Shown here: in pieces, positions 1 through 8,317 of the stretch
How positions within the stretch are numbered: the first letter of the stretch is position 1
Layout of the letters: each line of letters opens with the position of its first letter
Assembly: GCA_001776785.1 (NCBI GenBank)
Contig: MFDF01000016.1
Span: forward strand, 1 to 53,607
Direction of reading: 5' to 3'
Source: Candidatus Daviesbacteria bacterium RIFCSPHIGHO2_12_FULL_37_16
Lineage (GTDB): Bacteria; Patescibacteriota; Microgenomatia; Daviesbacterales; UBA10151
Length of the DNA: 53,607 bases
The notes under the pieces: generated by a model
Databases searched by the model: none
Seen by the model: the letters and a program-made list of their open reading frames with translations, nothing else
What the model was told of the DNA's origin: nothing
Position numbers and translations under genes: made by a program

Positions 1-93
1 CAAACCCTTGATTACCAGACTCCACTAGAATATATTACTACCCATACCTTAGAAAAAGTGTCACCTATGTACTCATCCAGTACAACAGCTTGA
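1..93 (+). CDS. Transposase/integrase C-terminal end (partial)
   Basis: The window opens inside a reading frame whose last 30 residues include DYQTPLEYI and KVSPMYSSST before a TGA. The T-P-x-E-Y pattern is typical of the C-terminus of DDE integrases of the IS3/IS481 type (known family feature). Only the tail is visible, so the element type and whether it is intact cannot be judged. Its stop overlaps the putative -35 box of the next operon. The assignment rests on a short motif and is moderate. Confidence 0.5.
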   Translation, partial: QTLDYQTPLEYITTHTLEKVSPMYSSSTTA

Positions 94-120
94 CATTTTA
101 AAATAAAAGATTAATATTAT
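90..120 (+). promoter_or_regulatory. Putative promoter of the prkA operon
   Basis: TTGACA at 90-95 is followed, 16 nt later, by TAATAT (112-117) and overlapping TATTAT (115-120). A further TATAAT lies at 122-127. The start codon at 156 has no clear Shine-Dalgarno sequence. Confidence 0.45.
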
Positions 121-155
121 CTATAATTCAGAAGAGTTGCCCAAGCGTAACTAAT

Positions 156-2126
156 ATGGCATTAGAACAAGTTGGTCAGAACACTCCAGATACCTCAGAA
201 CTCTTATCTATTTTCGCAGCTCACAGAAATCAAGAGAAACAACTTTCATGGAGTGGTCCTTTGAGTGAATATTTAGCACTTGTTGGGGAAAATCCTAAAG
301 TAGCCAGACTGTCCCATGCCAGAGTATATGACATGATTAGTGCTAGGGGTGTGGAAGCTCAAGGTGAAGGTAAACCCCCAAGATATAAATTTTTTGAAAG
401 TGAGTTGTTTGGAGTAGATGAGCCAATATCACAGATAGTGGATTATTTTTCTGCAGCTGCCAGAGGATTAGAGGTCAGGAAGAGGATTTTACTATTGATG
501 GGTCCAGTTGGAGGAGGTAAATCTACAGTAGTGGCTATGTTGAAGAGAGGGCTTGAAGAATATACCAGAACACCTGAAGGTGGGGTTTATGCTATAAGCG
601 GATGTCCAATGTATGAAGAACCACTGCATCTTATTCCTGATGCTCTGAGGCCTGAGGTCTCCAGGGTTCTTAACGTAAAAATTGAAGGTGATTTGTGCCC
701 TCATTGCAGGATGGAACTTTCTGATAGGCATGATGGTAAATATGAAGATGTTGAGGTGGTCAGGTATGCTTTTTCTGAAAAAGAGAGAAGAGGAATTGGA
801 ACCTTTTCACCTTCTGATCCAAAGTCGCAGGATATCTCTGAGTTGACTGGTTCTATAGACCTGTCTACCGTAGGCAGATATGGGAGTGAGTCAGATCCAA
901 GAGCTTACAGGTTTGATGGTGAACTAAATATTGCCAATAGAGGAATGATGGAGTTTATAGAGATGTTAAAGTCAGATGAGAAGTTTTTGTATGGACTTTT
1001 AAGCTTATCCCAGGAGCAGTCAATTAAGACAGGCAGGTTTGCTATGATTTATGCTGATGAGGTATTGGTATCCCATACTAATGAGTCTGAATATAATGCT
1101 TTTGTAGCAAATAAAAAGGGTGAGGCCCTGCAGGACAGGATTATTCAGGTCAAGGTTCCCTACAACTTAAGGTTATCTGATGAGATGAAAATTTATGATA
1201 AGCTTTTGAGGGATACAACAGATATTGCTATTGAAAGGGCTCCTTTGGATGGTGAGGTACATATATCTCCTGGTGTTTTAAGGGCAGCGGCTATGTTTGC
1301 TGTATTGTCCAGGTTGACTCCAACTAAAAAAGAAGGGGTGAATTTAATGACAAAGCTTAAGCTTTATGATGGTCAGGATGTTGGAGATTTAAAGCAAAAA
1401 GATTTGCGAGAACTTAAGGAAGAGGCGGCTGAGACACGTGAAGGTATGGATGGTATTTCACCAAGATACATAACCAATAGGCTATCTTCTGCGCTAGTCC
1501 AGGAAGGTGCGCAGTGCCTAAATCCAATAGATGCTCTCAGGTCTTTTAGGGATGGTTTAGAGAGTGTGCCTGGTTTGACTAAAGAAAAAAAGGATGAATA
1601 TTTAAAACTTCTTGGAGAAGTGAGGGGTGAATATGATGAGAAAGCTAAAACTGATGTGCAGAGAGCATTTATTGGCTCCTTTGAAGATAACATCCAGACA
1701 ATAATGGATAACTATATGGATAATATAGAGGCTTTCTGCAACAAGAGTAAGGTTAAGGATGCTTATACTGATGAAGAGGTGGATCCTGATGAGAGGTTGA
1801 TGAGAGAGATTGAGGAACAGATTGGGGTGACTGATGGCCAGAAAGCTGGTTTCAGGCAGGAAATTGTTAATATAATGGGGTCTAAACTCAGAAAGGGCGA
1901 AAAATTTGATTCTACAAGTCATGAGAGGTTAAGAGAGGGATTGGAAAAGAAGCTGTTTGCTGATATGAAAGATATGGTTAAAGTAACCACTTCTACCAAA
2001 ACACCTGATGCAGATCAGCAGAAGAGGATTGACGATGTGCAGTCAGCATTGATTAGAGAGAGAGGTTACTGCACATGCTGTTCTTCTGAACTCTTAAAGT
2101 ATGTAGGTAGACTTCTTAACCGCTAA
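156..2126 (+). CDS. prkA: PrkA-family serine protein kinase/AAA+ protein
   Basis: 656 residues, close to the usual ~640 of PrkA (YeaG). The N-terminal part is the AAA-like PrkA domain with Walker A GPVGGGKST at 116-124. A C-terminal kinase-homology region ends in a Cys-containing tail (GYCTCCSSELLKYVG) typical of the family. PrkA acts as a cytoplasmic ATPase/kinase in stress, nutrient-limitation or sporulation signalling; its substrate here is unknown. It is the first gene of a prkA-yeaH-spoVR set, 8 nt before the second gene, so co-transcription is likely. CPR bacteria do not form spores, so a general stress role is inferred. Confidence 0.93.
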   Translation: MALEQVGQNTPDTSELLSIFAAHRNQEKQLSWSGPLSEYLALVGENPKVARLSHARVYDMISARGVEAQGEGKPPRYKFFESELFGVDEPISQIVDYFSAAARGLEVRKRILLLMGPVGGGKSTVVAMLKRGLEEYTRTPEGGVYAISGCPMYEEPLHLIPDALRPEVSRVLNVKIEGDLCPHCRMELSDRHDGKYEDVEVVRYAFSEKERRGIGTFSPSDPKSQDISELTGSIDLSTVGRYGSESDPRAYRFDGELNIANRGMMEFIEMLKSDEKFLYGLLSLSQEQSIKTGRFAMIYADEVLVSHTNESEYNAFVANKKGEALQDRIIQVKVPYNLRLSDEMKIYDKLLRDTTDIAIERAPLDGEVHISPGVLRAAAMFAVLSRLTPTKKEGVNLMTKLKLYDGQDVGDLKQKDLRELKEEAAETREGMDGISPRYITNRLSSALVQEGAQCLNPIDALRSFRDGLESVPGLTKEKKDEYLKLLGEVRGEYDEKAKTDVQRAFIGSFEDNIQTIMDNYMDNIEAFCNKSKVKDAYTDEEVDPDERLMREIEEQIGVTDGQKAGFRQEIVNIMGSKLRKGEKFDSTSHERLREGLEKKLFADMKDMVKVTTSTKTPDADQQKRIDDVQSALIRERGYCTCCSSELLKYVGRLLNR

Positions 2127-2134
2127 TTTTAAAA

Positions 2135-3316
2135 ATGGGTGTTGAACTTTTTTTGTCCAGTCATCAGGTAAGGTTTGATGGTATGGGAGATAAGGCTTCC
2201 AGGGATGTGGCGCGCCATAACGAAAAGATTAAGGATGTAATAAGGCAGCAGCTGCCTGGCATTATTGGAGAAGAATCAATTATTACTGGCAGCGATAAAG
2301 GAATTGTTAAAATTCCAATCAGGAGTCTGGAAGAGCCTTATTTTAAGCATGGGGATAACAGTGCTCAAGAAGGTTATGGACAGGGTGATGGTAATACCCA
2401 AATTGGTGATGTTATTGGCCAAGTGCCTAGTAATGAGCCTGGAAATGGTCATAAACCTGGCGAAATTCCCGGGATTGACTACTTAGAGGTTGATGTGACA
2501 ATTGACCAGTTGGCTGCCTGGATGTTTGAGGATCTGGGGCTGCCTTTTTTAGAAAACAGAGGGAAGGCTATAATACCTTCAGAGCATGTTAAATTTGATG
2601 ATATAACCAAAAAAGGGCTGATGGGAAATTTGGATAAGAGAAGGACTGCCCTAGAGAATATCAGGAGAAGGGCGCTGGGTGGGTTAGAACCGGTTTTTGA
2701 AGATGTCAATGAGGATGATTTAAGATTCAGAAACTGGGAAATCAAAAAAAGAGAGGAATCCAATGCAGTGGTTATAGCAATGAGGGATATCTCAGGGAGT
2801 ATGGGAGAGTTTGAGAAGTATATATCCAGAAGTGCATATTTTTGGATGACCAGATTTTTAAGGACTAAGTATGAGAATGTTGAGATAGTTTTTATAAACC
2901 ATCAGACTGAGGCTAAAGAGGTAAATGAGGAGGCATTTTTTTATTCAGGTGAGAGCGGAGGGACAAAAGTCTCTTCTGCTTATCAGCTGGCCTGTGATAT
3001 AACAAAACAAAGATATCCAAAAGAGGATTGGAATACATACCCATTCCATTTTTCAGATGGGGATAACTGGGGTGAGTTGGATAATATTAAATGCAAGGAT
3101 TTAATATTAAGAGGACTTGATGAGTTGGGGTGGAATGCTTTTGGATATGCTGAAATTCAGGAGGGGGGCCGGCGTTCTGCCAGCACTTTAATGACAGTAA
3201 TGGAAGAGATAGAACATGAAAGGTTAATGAAAGCTGTTATTACTAGTAAGGATGAGGTCTACGGTGCAGTTAAAACTTTTTTTGGAAAAACTGAGGCTTT
3301 AGCAGCTGCTTTATAA
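2135..3316 (+). CDS. yeaH: YeaH/YhbH family (DUF444) VWA-like protein
   Basis: 393 residues, normal for DUF444. It has a Gly-rich linker at about 75-112 and a von Willebrand A-like region with a MIDAS-type DISGSMG at 218-224. The family is almost always encoded with prkA and spoVR, as here (8 nt after prkA, 1 nt before spoVR). In E. coli it belongs to the yeaGH stress operon; it probably acts with the PrkA kinase, though the molecular role is not established. No RBS of note precedes the start. Confidence 0.92.
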   Translation: MGVELFLSSHQVRFDGMGDKASRDVARHNEKIKDVIRQQLPGIIGEESIITGSDKGIVKIPIRSLEEPYFKHGDNSAQEGYGQGDGNTQIGDVIGQVPSNEPGNGHKPGEIPGIDYLEVDVTIDQLAAWMFEDLGLPFLENRGKAIIPSEHVKFDDITKKGLMGNLDKRRTALENIRRRALGGLEPVFEDVNEDDLRFRNWEIKKREESNAVVIAMRDISGSMGEFEKYISRSAYFWMTRFLRTKYENVEIVFINHQTEAKEVNEEAFFYSGESGGTKVSSAYQLACDITKQRYPKEDWNTYPFHFSDGDNWGELDNIKCKDLILRGLDELGWNAFGYAEIQEGGRRSASTLMTVMEEIEHERLMKAVITSKDEVYGAVKTFFGKTEALAAAL

Positions 3317-3317
3317 C

Positions 3318-4853
3318 ATGGAAACTATAAGTGATGATCAAAAACCCTCTGTTCCCATTATTTTGAGAGGCGGCGGAGCTGTAGAGCTTGATTTAAAAGA
3401 CAGTGTTTCAGCCATTGCTGAGATCTCTGAGGAAGTTGGTTTGAAGCCATGTAAAACTTACTTTGATATGGTTCCAGCTGAGACTATGTATGAATATGGG
3501 GCATATGGTATTCCAGGCAGGTTTGGTCACTGGACTCATGGTAGGGATTACTACAGGATGAAGACCATGTATGACCATGGTTTTTCTAAAATTTACGAGC
3601 TGGTGATAAATGATGATCCGGCTTATGCTTATCTTCTGGAGACAAATCCTCCTATAGCTAATAAATTAGTGGTGGCTCATGTGGTGGGACATGTTGATTT
3701 TTTTCAGAAGAATATGACCTTTAGCCATACAAACAGGAGGATGGTGGAGACTGTCCAGCAAACAGCTGCTAGGTTTGCAGAATATGAAGATCTTTATGGA
3801 ATTGATGCGGTTGAGGCAGTAATTGATGCTGCAATATCACTTAGCAAAAATATTGATACCCATCCAAAAGGATTTAACCGGTTACCCAAGGATCAATATG
3901 TTGCCGAGAGTTTGAGAAGGTCGCGTGATGAGCTGAAGGGGAAGGGTATATCCACATCAGAATATGATGACATTTGGAGTTTGGGGGCCCCTAAGAAAGA
4001 AGAACCAAATGAACGGCCTAAGATAACTGTTCCTTATGAGGCAGACCCTGATTTGATGTGGGTTATTTCAGAATTTTCACCAATTTTAATGGATTGGCAG
4101 AAGGATATATTACTTAGTGTGAGGGCTGAGCAGCAGTATTTTATCCCCCAAATGTTGACTAAGATAATGAATGAAGGCTGGGCTTCACTCTGGCATACCA
4201 GGATAACCAGGGAGCTTATTGCACGGGGTTTAGTGAGTGATGACGAGGCAATGCAGTATGCTCGATTGCACAGCGGAGTTATTTCAGGAAATAGACGCAA
4301 CCTTAATCCCTATGGACTGGGGCTCAGGATTTGGGAAGATATTGATGATAAGTATCATGGAAGGGTAGATTGGGGTGAAGAAAGAGAGATTGATAGGTGG
4401 GGAGAGGTGATAGATCCAGAAAGTTATGTGGGCAGGGAAGATCATGATATTTTCAGGGTGAGGGAAACCATGGTAGACCAGGGGTTTTTGCGAAACTTTC
4501 TTTCAGGAAGAATTATCAGGGAGCTTGATCTGTATGGTTATAGAAGAGAAGGTGACAGGCTTGTGGTAGAAGAGAAAGATCCACAAAAAATCAGGGAAGG
4601 GTTGGTTGCCTCTATGGATAGATGGGGTTTACCGAGCATTGTTATTCCAAAAGGAGGAGCAAACTATACCAGCAGCAGGGAACTTTATTTAGAGCATGAG
4701 TTTGAGGGGGAAGAGCTTGATGAGAAATATGCTCAGGAGACTTTGAAGAGGGTTTTTTATCTCTGGGGAAGGCCTGTGCATTTGCAGGCTAGAATAAGAG
4801 GCAGTGAGACTACAATCCACTGCTCTGAGGGCCCTACAGTTTTAACTGTATAA
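3318..4853 (+). CDS. spoVR: SpoVR family protein
   Basis: 511 residues, matching SpoVR/YcgB. Family hallmarks are visible: PGRFGHWTHGR (66-76), YELVINDDPAYAYL, and HVVGHVDFF (121-129), where the family usually has HVxGHxDFF. The start codon follows the yeaH stop by one base, so the two are probably translationally coupled. SpoVR is needed for spore cortex formation in Bacillus, but the family is widespread in non-sporulators as a partner of PrkA and YeaH. The biochemical activity is unknown. Confidence 0.92.
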   Translation: METISDDQKPSVPIILRGGGAVELDLKDSVSAIAEISEEVGLKPCKTYFDMVPAETMYEYGAYGIPGRFGHWTHGRDYYRMKTMYDHGFSKIYELVINDDPAYAYLLETNPPIANKLVVAHVVGHVDFFQKNMTFSHTNRRMVETVQQTAARFAEYEDLYGIDAVEAVIDAAISLSKNIDTHPKGFNRLPKDQYVAESLRRSRDELKGKGISTSEYDDIWSLGAPKKEEPNERPKITVPYEADPDLMWVISEFSPILMDWQKDILLSVRAEQQYFIPQMLTKIMNEGWASLWHTRITRELIARGLVSDDEAMQYARLHSGVISGNRRNLNPYGLGLRIWEDIDDKYHGRVDWGEEREIDRWGEVIDPESYVGREDHDIFRVRETMVDQGFLRNFLSGRIIRELDLYGYRREGDRLVVEEKDPQKIREGLVASMDRWGLPSIVIPKGGANYTSSRELYLEHEFEGEELDEKYAQETLKRVFYLWGRPVHLQARIRGSETTIHCSEGPTVLTV

Positions 4854-4859
4854 AAGGTG

Positions 4860-4916
4860 TGACCCCAGCTGGATATATCACAATTTTTTAAATTGCTGAA
4901 CCAGCGACAAATTGAT
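4860..4916 (-). pseudogene. tRNA-Lys 3'-half remnant
   Basis: Read on the minus strand this matches the 3' half of the intact tRNA-Lys at 5034-5105: positions 4898-4916 match the anticodon-stem to T-stem part with one mismatch, and 4860-4873 match the T-stem/acceptor end exactly. A 24-nt segment (4874-4897) containing the palindrome CAATTT-TTT-AAATTG replaces part of the T loop. The 5' half is absent; in its place lies the hairpin element at 4917-4955. Confidence 0.7.
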
Positions 4917-4955
4917 AACACACCCAATCCGCCAGTTGGCGGATTGCAAGAGTCT
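4917..4955 (-). repeat. Hairpin repeat element, family A, copy 1
   Basis: Minus-strand pattern AGACTCTTGCAAT-[stem-loop]-ATTGGGTGTGTT. The stem AATCCGCC/GGCGGATT encloses a 4-nt loop. Copies at 4997-5032 and 18386-18417 share both flanks but have different stem sequences, so the stem varies with base pairing maintained. It abuts a tRNA 3'-half on its downstream side. Confidence 0.75.
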
Positions 4956-4960
4956 CTATG

Positions 4961-4996
4961 TGAGGGCGCAGGGATTCGAACCCTGGACCGAATGAT
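4961..4996 (-). pseudogene. Second tRNA 3'-half remnant
   Basis: On the minus strand this reads as an anticodon-stem 3' strand, variable region, complete T arm (CAGGG-TTCGAAT-CCCTG) and a 3' acceptor strand ending CGCCCTC plus A. No matching 5' acceptor or D arm is nearby. It differs from tRNA-Lys, so it comes from another tRNA whose identity cannot be read without the anticodon. It joins the element at 4997-5032 at the same anticodon-loop position as the Lys remnant. Confidence 0.65.
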
Positions 4997-5032
4997 AATA
5001 CACCCAATTTGCTACGCAAATTGCAAGAGTCT
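4997..5032 (-). repeat. Hairpin repeat element, family A, copy 2
   Basis: Same flanks as copy 1 (AGACTCTTGCAAT ... ATTGGGTGTATT on the minus strand) around the stem AATTTGC/GCAAATT with a 3-nt loop. It begins one base after the 3' end of the intact tRNA-Lys and ends at the 38/39 region of the tRNA remnant. Confidence 0.75.
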
Positions 5033-5033
5033 G

Positions 5034-5105
5034 TGACCCCAGCTGGATTCGAACCAGCGACCAATTGATTAAGAGTCAACTGCTCTACCGCTGAGCTATG
5101 GGGCC
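5034..5105 (-). tRNA. tRNA-Lys (CUU)
   Basis: Complete cloverleaf on the minus strand. The acceptor GGCCCCA pairs with TGGGGTC (one G-U), discriminator A; D arm GCTC/GAGC; anticodon stem GTTGA/TCAAT (one G-U) with loop CTCTTAA, anticodon CTT; T arm GCTGG-TTCGAAT-CCAGC. CCA is not encoded. Broken copies of its 3' half lie immediately downstream. Confidence 0.95.
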
Positions 5106-5159
5106 ATCACTGGCTAATTTTACTAAAAATTGGATATTTTTGCTATTTTTGGAGATAAA

Positions 5160-5375
5160 CTATTTTTCCCACTGGGCTTTTTCTGCTTTTTCTACTTCTC
5201 CTGCAATGTTTAATTCTGCTGGGTGTTCATCATCTGCTTTTTGGTAAAGACCCATTTCATGGGCATTTTCTAAGGTGTCATCATCTGATTCTAAATCAGG
5301 AGTATCTCCAACTAGTGAGGTTTCACCACTATCATCATTATCACCTGTTAGATTGTGTTTTTTATCATCATTCAT
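5160..5375 (-). CDS. Small acidic hypothetical protein
   Basis: 71 residues, very rich in Asp and Glu (run SDDDTLENAHEMG in the middle), with no Cys and no membrane segment. No family is recognised. It lies alone between tRNA-Lys and tRNA-Arg on the minus strand. The low-complexity acidic composition suggests a disordered protein, but nothing indicates function. It could be spurious, although its codon use looks like that of the neighbours. Confidence 0.5.
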   Translation of the reverse strand: MNDDKKHNLTGDNDDSGETSLVGDTPDLESDDDTLENAHEMGLYQKADDEHPAELNIAGEVEKAEKAQWEK

Positions 5376-5455
5376 AAAGTCATTCTATCATGAATTAAAA
5401 AAATTGCGAGTCAGAAATATGTAAGAGAAGGTGAACTTTGGTACAATACACACAA

Positions 5456-5528
5456 GCGCCTGTAGCTTAATGGATAGAGCATCTCGCTTCGGACGAGACG
5501 GTTGGGGGTTCGACTCCCTCCAGGCGCG
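5456..5528 (+). tRNA. tRNA-Arg (UCG)
   Basis: Acceptor GCGCCTG/CAGGCGC with discriminator G, D arm GCTT/GAGC (one T-G pair), anticodon stem TCTCG/CGAGA with loop CTTCGGA (anticodon TCG), T arm GGGGG-TTCGACT-CCCTC (one G-T). CCA is not encoded. TACAAT at 5442-5447, 8 nt upstream, is a plausible -10 box. Confidence 0.95.
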
Positions 5529-5580
5529 CACAATTGGTGTATTGTAATTTTGAAGCTATATAGTTATATTTACATGAATT

Positions 5581-6276
5581 ATGCCTGTAAAGAAGAAATC
5601 TACTAAAAGAGCTGCAGCTAAATCAACTAAGGTTGAAAGAGCAGAGGAATCTGTCTCTTTTTTAAATTTAGCTAATATAAGATCAAGATTTACTAAATCA
5701 GGAAGGACAAAGTGGGTAATATTAACCCTTCTTTTGGCTGCATTAATAATATTTTTGGGAAATAAATACCTTATTGCTGCCTGGGTTAACAATAGACCAG
5801 TGACAAGACTTGAGCTTAATAATGCACTGCAGAACAGATATGGAAAGGATGTTTTAGAGGAGTTAATTGTTGAGAGATTAATTGAAGAAGAAGCCAGAAA
5901 AAGAAGTTTGACCGTTTCCCAGGAGGAACTGGATAATGAAATTAAAAAAGTTGAAGAGCAGCAGGGAGGAGCAGAACAGTTAGCCCAAATCCTGACTGCA
6001 CAAAATATCTCCAGGAATGATTTTAATAAACTTGTAAGATTGCAGCTTCTAAGACAGAAGATGTTTGGAGCGGGCAAAGATGCAACAGATGAGGAAGTTG
6101 AAAAATATATTGAAGAAAATAAAGACAGCCTTGCGTTAGAACAGAGGACTGCATCTGAGGAAGCTAAGTTTAAAGAAAGTATAAAAGAACAGTTAAAAAA
6201 CCAAAAGGTAAATCAAGAGTTTAATACCTGGCTGAATGGAGCTTTATCTGGTCCTGGAGTTTCCCGCCAGATTTAG
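5581..6276 (+). CDS. Membrane-anchored SurA N-terminal-domain protein
   Basis: 231 residues: a Lys-rich cytoplasmic N-terminus, one membrane segment at about 45-62 (WVILTLLLAALIIFLGNKYL), then an extracytoplasmic SurA-N/trigger-factor-like helical region (NNRPVTRLELNNALQNRYG, ELIVERLIEEEARKR, TVSQEELDNEIKKVEEQ). No parvulin PPIase domain follows; the protein ends soon after the chaperone-like helices. A holdase role for exported proteins is inferred. Its 3' end overlaps the convergent PAP2 gene by 56 nt. Confidence 0.75.
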   Translation: MPVKKKSTKRAAAKSTKVERAEESVSFLNLANIRSRFTKSGRTKWVILTLLLAALIIFLGNKYLIAAWVNNRPVTRLELNNALQNRYGKDVLEELIVERLIEEEARKRSLTVSQEELDNEIKKVEEQQGGAEQLAQILTAQNISRNDFNKLVRLQLLRQKMFGAGKDATDEEVEKYIEENKDSLALEQRTASEEAKFKESIKEQLKNQKVNQEFNTWLNGALSGPGVSRQI

Positions 6277-6910
6277 GAGGTAAAGTTACTGCTGAGAGTA
6301 TCCCAAAAGAGGATCCCACTAAAAATCCCCCAATCACATCTGTGGTCCAGTGTTCACCTAAGTAGATTCTGGAGATAAGCATGGTTAATAAGAAACAGGA
6401 TAATAGGATGATAGAGAACAGTCCTTTTTTAAGGCTGGATTTAAGATAAATATAGGTCATTAAAAAAACTATTAAAAAAGCAGTCCTGGTAACATGGCCT
6501 GAGGGGTATGAATAGTCTGTTTGGATAAAGTGTGAGGGGAAATCAAACTTAATTACTCCCCTATACATAAAAAAGGGCGGGCCCGGGTGATATAAAAAGA
6601 CTTTGCCAAAAAGCTCCATTAAGAGGGCTAGGGGGAGCAAAAACAGGCTCAAAGCAGTTAGCCAGTACTTTTTTATGAGCAGATAGAAAAAGATGATTAA
6701 CCAAATTACCCCGGTTATTTCAAGTGAGCCTATAATTGAAAATACTGAAAAGGAATAGTCAAACCTGCGGGGGATTTTATCCTGGAACCTGACTGTAGTA
6801 TCAAAATCATGCTGGGTAAATAGTTCTTTTGAAACCAGGTAGGAATAGAAAATAAAAAAGGCAAAAAGAAGCATTGAGATTAAAAGTAAGAATTTTTTGG
6901 ATTTCAGCAT
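6221..6910 (-). CDS. PAP2-family membrane phosphatase
   Basis: About 229 residues from the chosen start (the frame opens 17 codons upstream, but a TATCAT box 8 nt before this ATG favours it). It has six hydrophobic segments. PAP2 motifs are present: KVFLYHPGPP (motif 1, with His where Arg is usual), YPSGHVTR (motif 2) and SRIYLGEHWTTDVIGG (motif 3). The family dephosphorylates lipid phosphates such as undecaprenyl pyrophosphate or phosphatidic acid at the membrane. Substrate is not determinable; recycling of a polyprenyl carrier would fit the envelope genes nearby. Confidence 0.85.
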   Translation of the reverse strand: MLKSKKFLLLISMLLFAFFIFYSYLVSKELFTQHDFDTTVRFQDKIPRRFDYSFSVFSIIGSLEITGVIWLIIFFYLLIKKYWLTALSLFLLPLALLMELFGKVFLYHPGPPFFMYRGVIKFDFPSHFIQTDYSYPSGHVTRTAFLIVFLMTYIYLKSSLKKGLFSIILLSCFLLTMLISRIYLGEHWTTDVIGGFLVGSSFGILSAVTLPPKSGGKLQDQIKLHSARY

Positions 6911-7027
6911 TAGAATAAATGATACCAGAAAAGTGTAGCGGGTGTGTCTCTTCAAAACCACACCGGGAGTTGAGGCACAAAATCCTTATTGACTAGCTCT
7001 GTATAGTAAACTAATATTATCCTATAG

Positions 7028-7501
7028 ATGATTGAAAATAGTGATAAACCATTACATCCCAAAATTTATACCCAAGAAGATACTGTAGCCAGGTTTTTTA
7101 AAAGTTTGACAGTAAATAGAGATTCTGTTGAACAAGTATTAGAGTATTTTAGGAGTGGTAGATTGCCAAAACCCATAGATACTTTTACATATAGAATTCC
7201 AGATCATGTTGAGCCAGGACTTATTGGGATAGATGGTTCAAACTATTTTGCTGCAGGTATAGTTAAAGAATCATTTCCTTTTATTAATTTTGCCAATGTT
7301 TATTTTGTTGCTGAGGAAATAGGGAGATCTTCAAATATCGAAATTCTAAAAGAATATAAAAGCTATGATGAGGTGAGACGGGCTTTAAGTATAGGTGCAA
7401 ATTGGAGATTTTCAAATTTTCTTTCTTCGGAAGAAAACCTCACTGAGTTTACAGCTGATATATTCTCTCCAAGACAAGAGCTAGAAACGGCTTTTGTCTA
7501 A
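7028..7501 (+). CDS. Hypothetical protein
   Basis: 157 residues, soluble, not recognised. It begins with an acidic and polar N-terminus, contains GLIGIDGSNYFAAGI at about 64-78, and ends without a special tail. A promoter TTGACT (6989-6994), 17-nt spacer and TAATAT (7012-7017) lies 10 nt before the ATG, suggesting a leaderless mRNA and supporting a real gene. It runs convergently into the ABC permease with a 3-nt gap. Confidence 0.65.
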   Translation: MIENSDKPLHPKIYTQEDTVARFFKSLTVNRDSVEQVLEYFRSGRLPKPIDTFTYRIPDHVEPGLIGIDGSNYFAAGIVKESFPFINFANVYFVAEEIGRSSNIEILKEYKSYDEVRRALSIGANWRFSNFLSSEENLTEFTADIFSPRQELETAFV

Positions 7502-7504
7502 GTT

Positions 7505-8284
7505 CTATCTATTCCGTTCATTCTTAACAAACAAGTAAGTTCCAACTACTAACATTATCACAAAAGCTCCAATCATAATTGCCAGGTCTACAATAGGTGG
7601 GTGTAGGACTACTTTGTCATATTCAGGGGAACCTGCATAATAAAGCCCTCTTAGGAAATCCACTGGGTAGGTCATAGGGGTGAGGGTTGAAAGGATTGCC
7701 AGGATTGGAGGAGAATCTTTGATTGGGTTAAAGACTCCTGACAGGAAAAATTGAGGGAAGATGAGGAAAGGGAAAATTTGGTTAGCAGAACGCACATTTC
7801 CTAAATTGGCCATGACTATTGTCCCAAAAGCTCCTCCAAAAAGACAGGCTATCAGGGCTGCAGGAATAAAAAGAAGCATCTGTGAAATAGAAATTGGTAC
7901 TCCAATAATGAAACCAAAGACTAAAACTCCAATAGCCTGAGTTAGAGATACCAAAGTTTCTCCCAGGATTTTTCCAAAAATTATTGAGTATCTGGAGATA
8001 GGGGAGACAAAGATTTCCTGGGAAAAATCATTTGCCCTATCTTCTATAAGTGAAATAATACCTGAGGCAGTGGACTGGAATAAGACCTGGGCTAAAACTC
8101 CTGTAAAAGTAAAGGTCAGGAAGTTAAAGCCTACCTGTTTGCCTATGTTTGCCTGCAGCCCTCCTCCCAAGGCACCAATAAAAATTAAAGGGAAGATAAA
8201 AGAGATAATTAACCTACCCCTATCCCTTAAAAGTTTAGTAAAATCCCTGGCTGCAATGGTTAAAATGGCATTTAATTCTTTCAT
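7505..8284 (-). CDS. ABC-2 type transporter permease
   Basis: About 259 residues with six hydrophobic helices and an ABC-2 membrane fold (RDFTKLLRDRGRLIISFIFPL at the N-terminus, DrrB/NodJ-like). The frame extends upstream through CHPERSEG, which is translated repeat DNA, so the ATG at 8284 (MKELNAIL) is preferred. AAGGA lies 9 nt before that ATG. It pairs with the ATPase gene just upstream to form an exporter for an unknown lipid, glycan or drug. Confidence 0.88.
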   Translation of the reverse strand: MKELNAILTIAARDFTKLLRDRGRLIISFIFPLIFIGALGGGLQANIGKQVGFNFLTFTFTGVLAQVLFQSTASGIISLIEDRANDFSQEIFVSPISRYSIIFGKILGETLVSLTQAIGVLVFGFIIGVPISISQMLLFIPAALIACLFGGAFGTIVMANLGNVRSANQIFPFLIFPQFFLSGVFNPIKDSPPILAILSTLTPMTYPVDFLRGLYYAGSPEYDKVVLHPPIVDLAIMIGAFVIMLVVGTYLFVKNERNR

Positions 8285-8292
8285 GAAATTAT

Positions 8293-8317
8293 ATCCTTCG
8301 CTACGCTCAGGATGACA
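8293..8317 (-). repeat. CHPERSEG-type interspersed repeat
   Basis: Minus-strand TGTCATCCTGAGCGTAGCG followed by AAGGAT, which encodes CHPERSEG in another frame. I recognise this motif as a short repeat seen in many unrelated bacterial assemblies; copy number in this genome is unknown. It sits exactly between the ABC ATPase and permease genes. The TGA inside it is the ATPase stop codon, and its AAGGA may serve as the permease Shine-Dalgarno. Confidence 0.7.

Noticed and set aside
4860-5032. CRISPR-like array from the two family-A elements
   Set aside because: Only two copies, with changing stems and tRNA fragments between them; no third regular spacing and no cas gene in the window.
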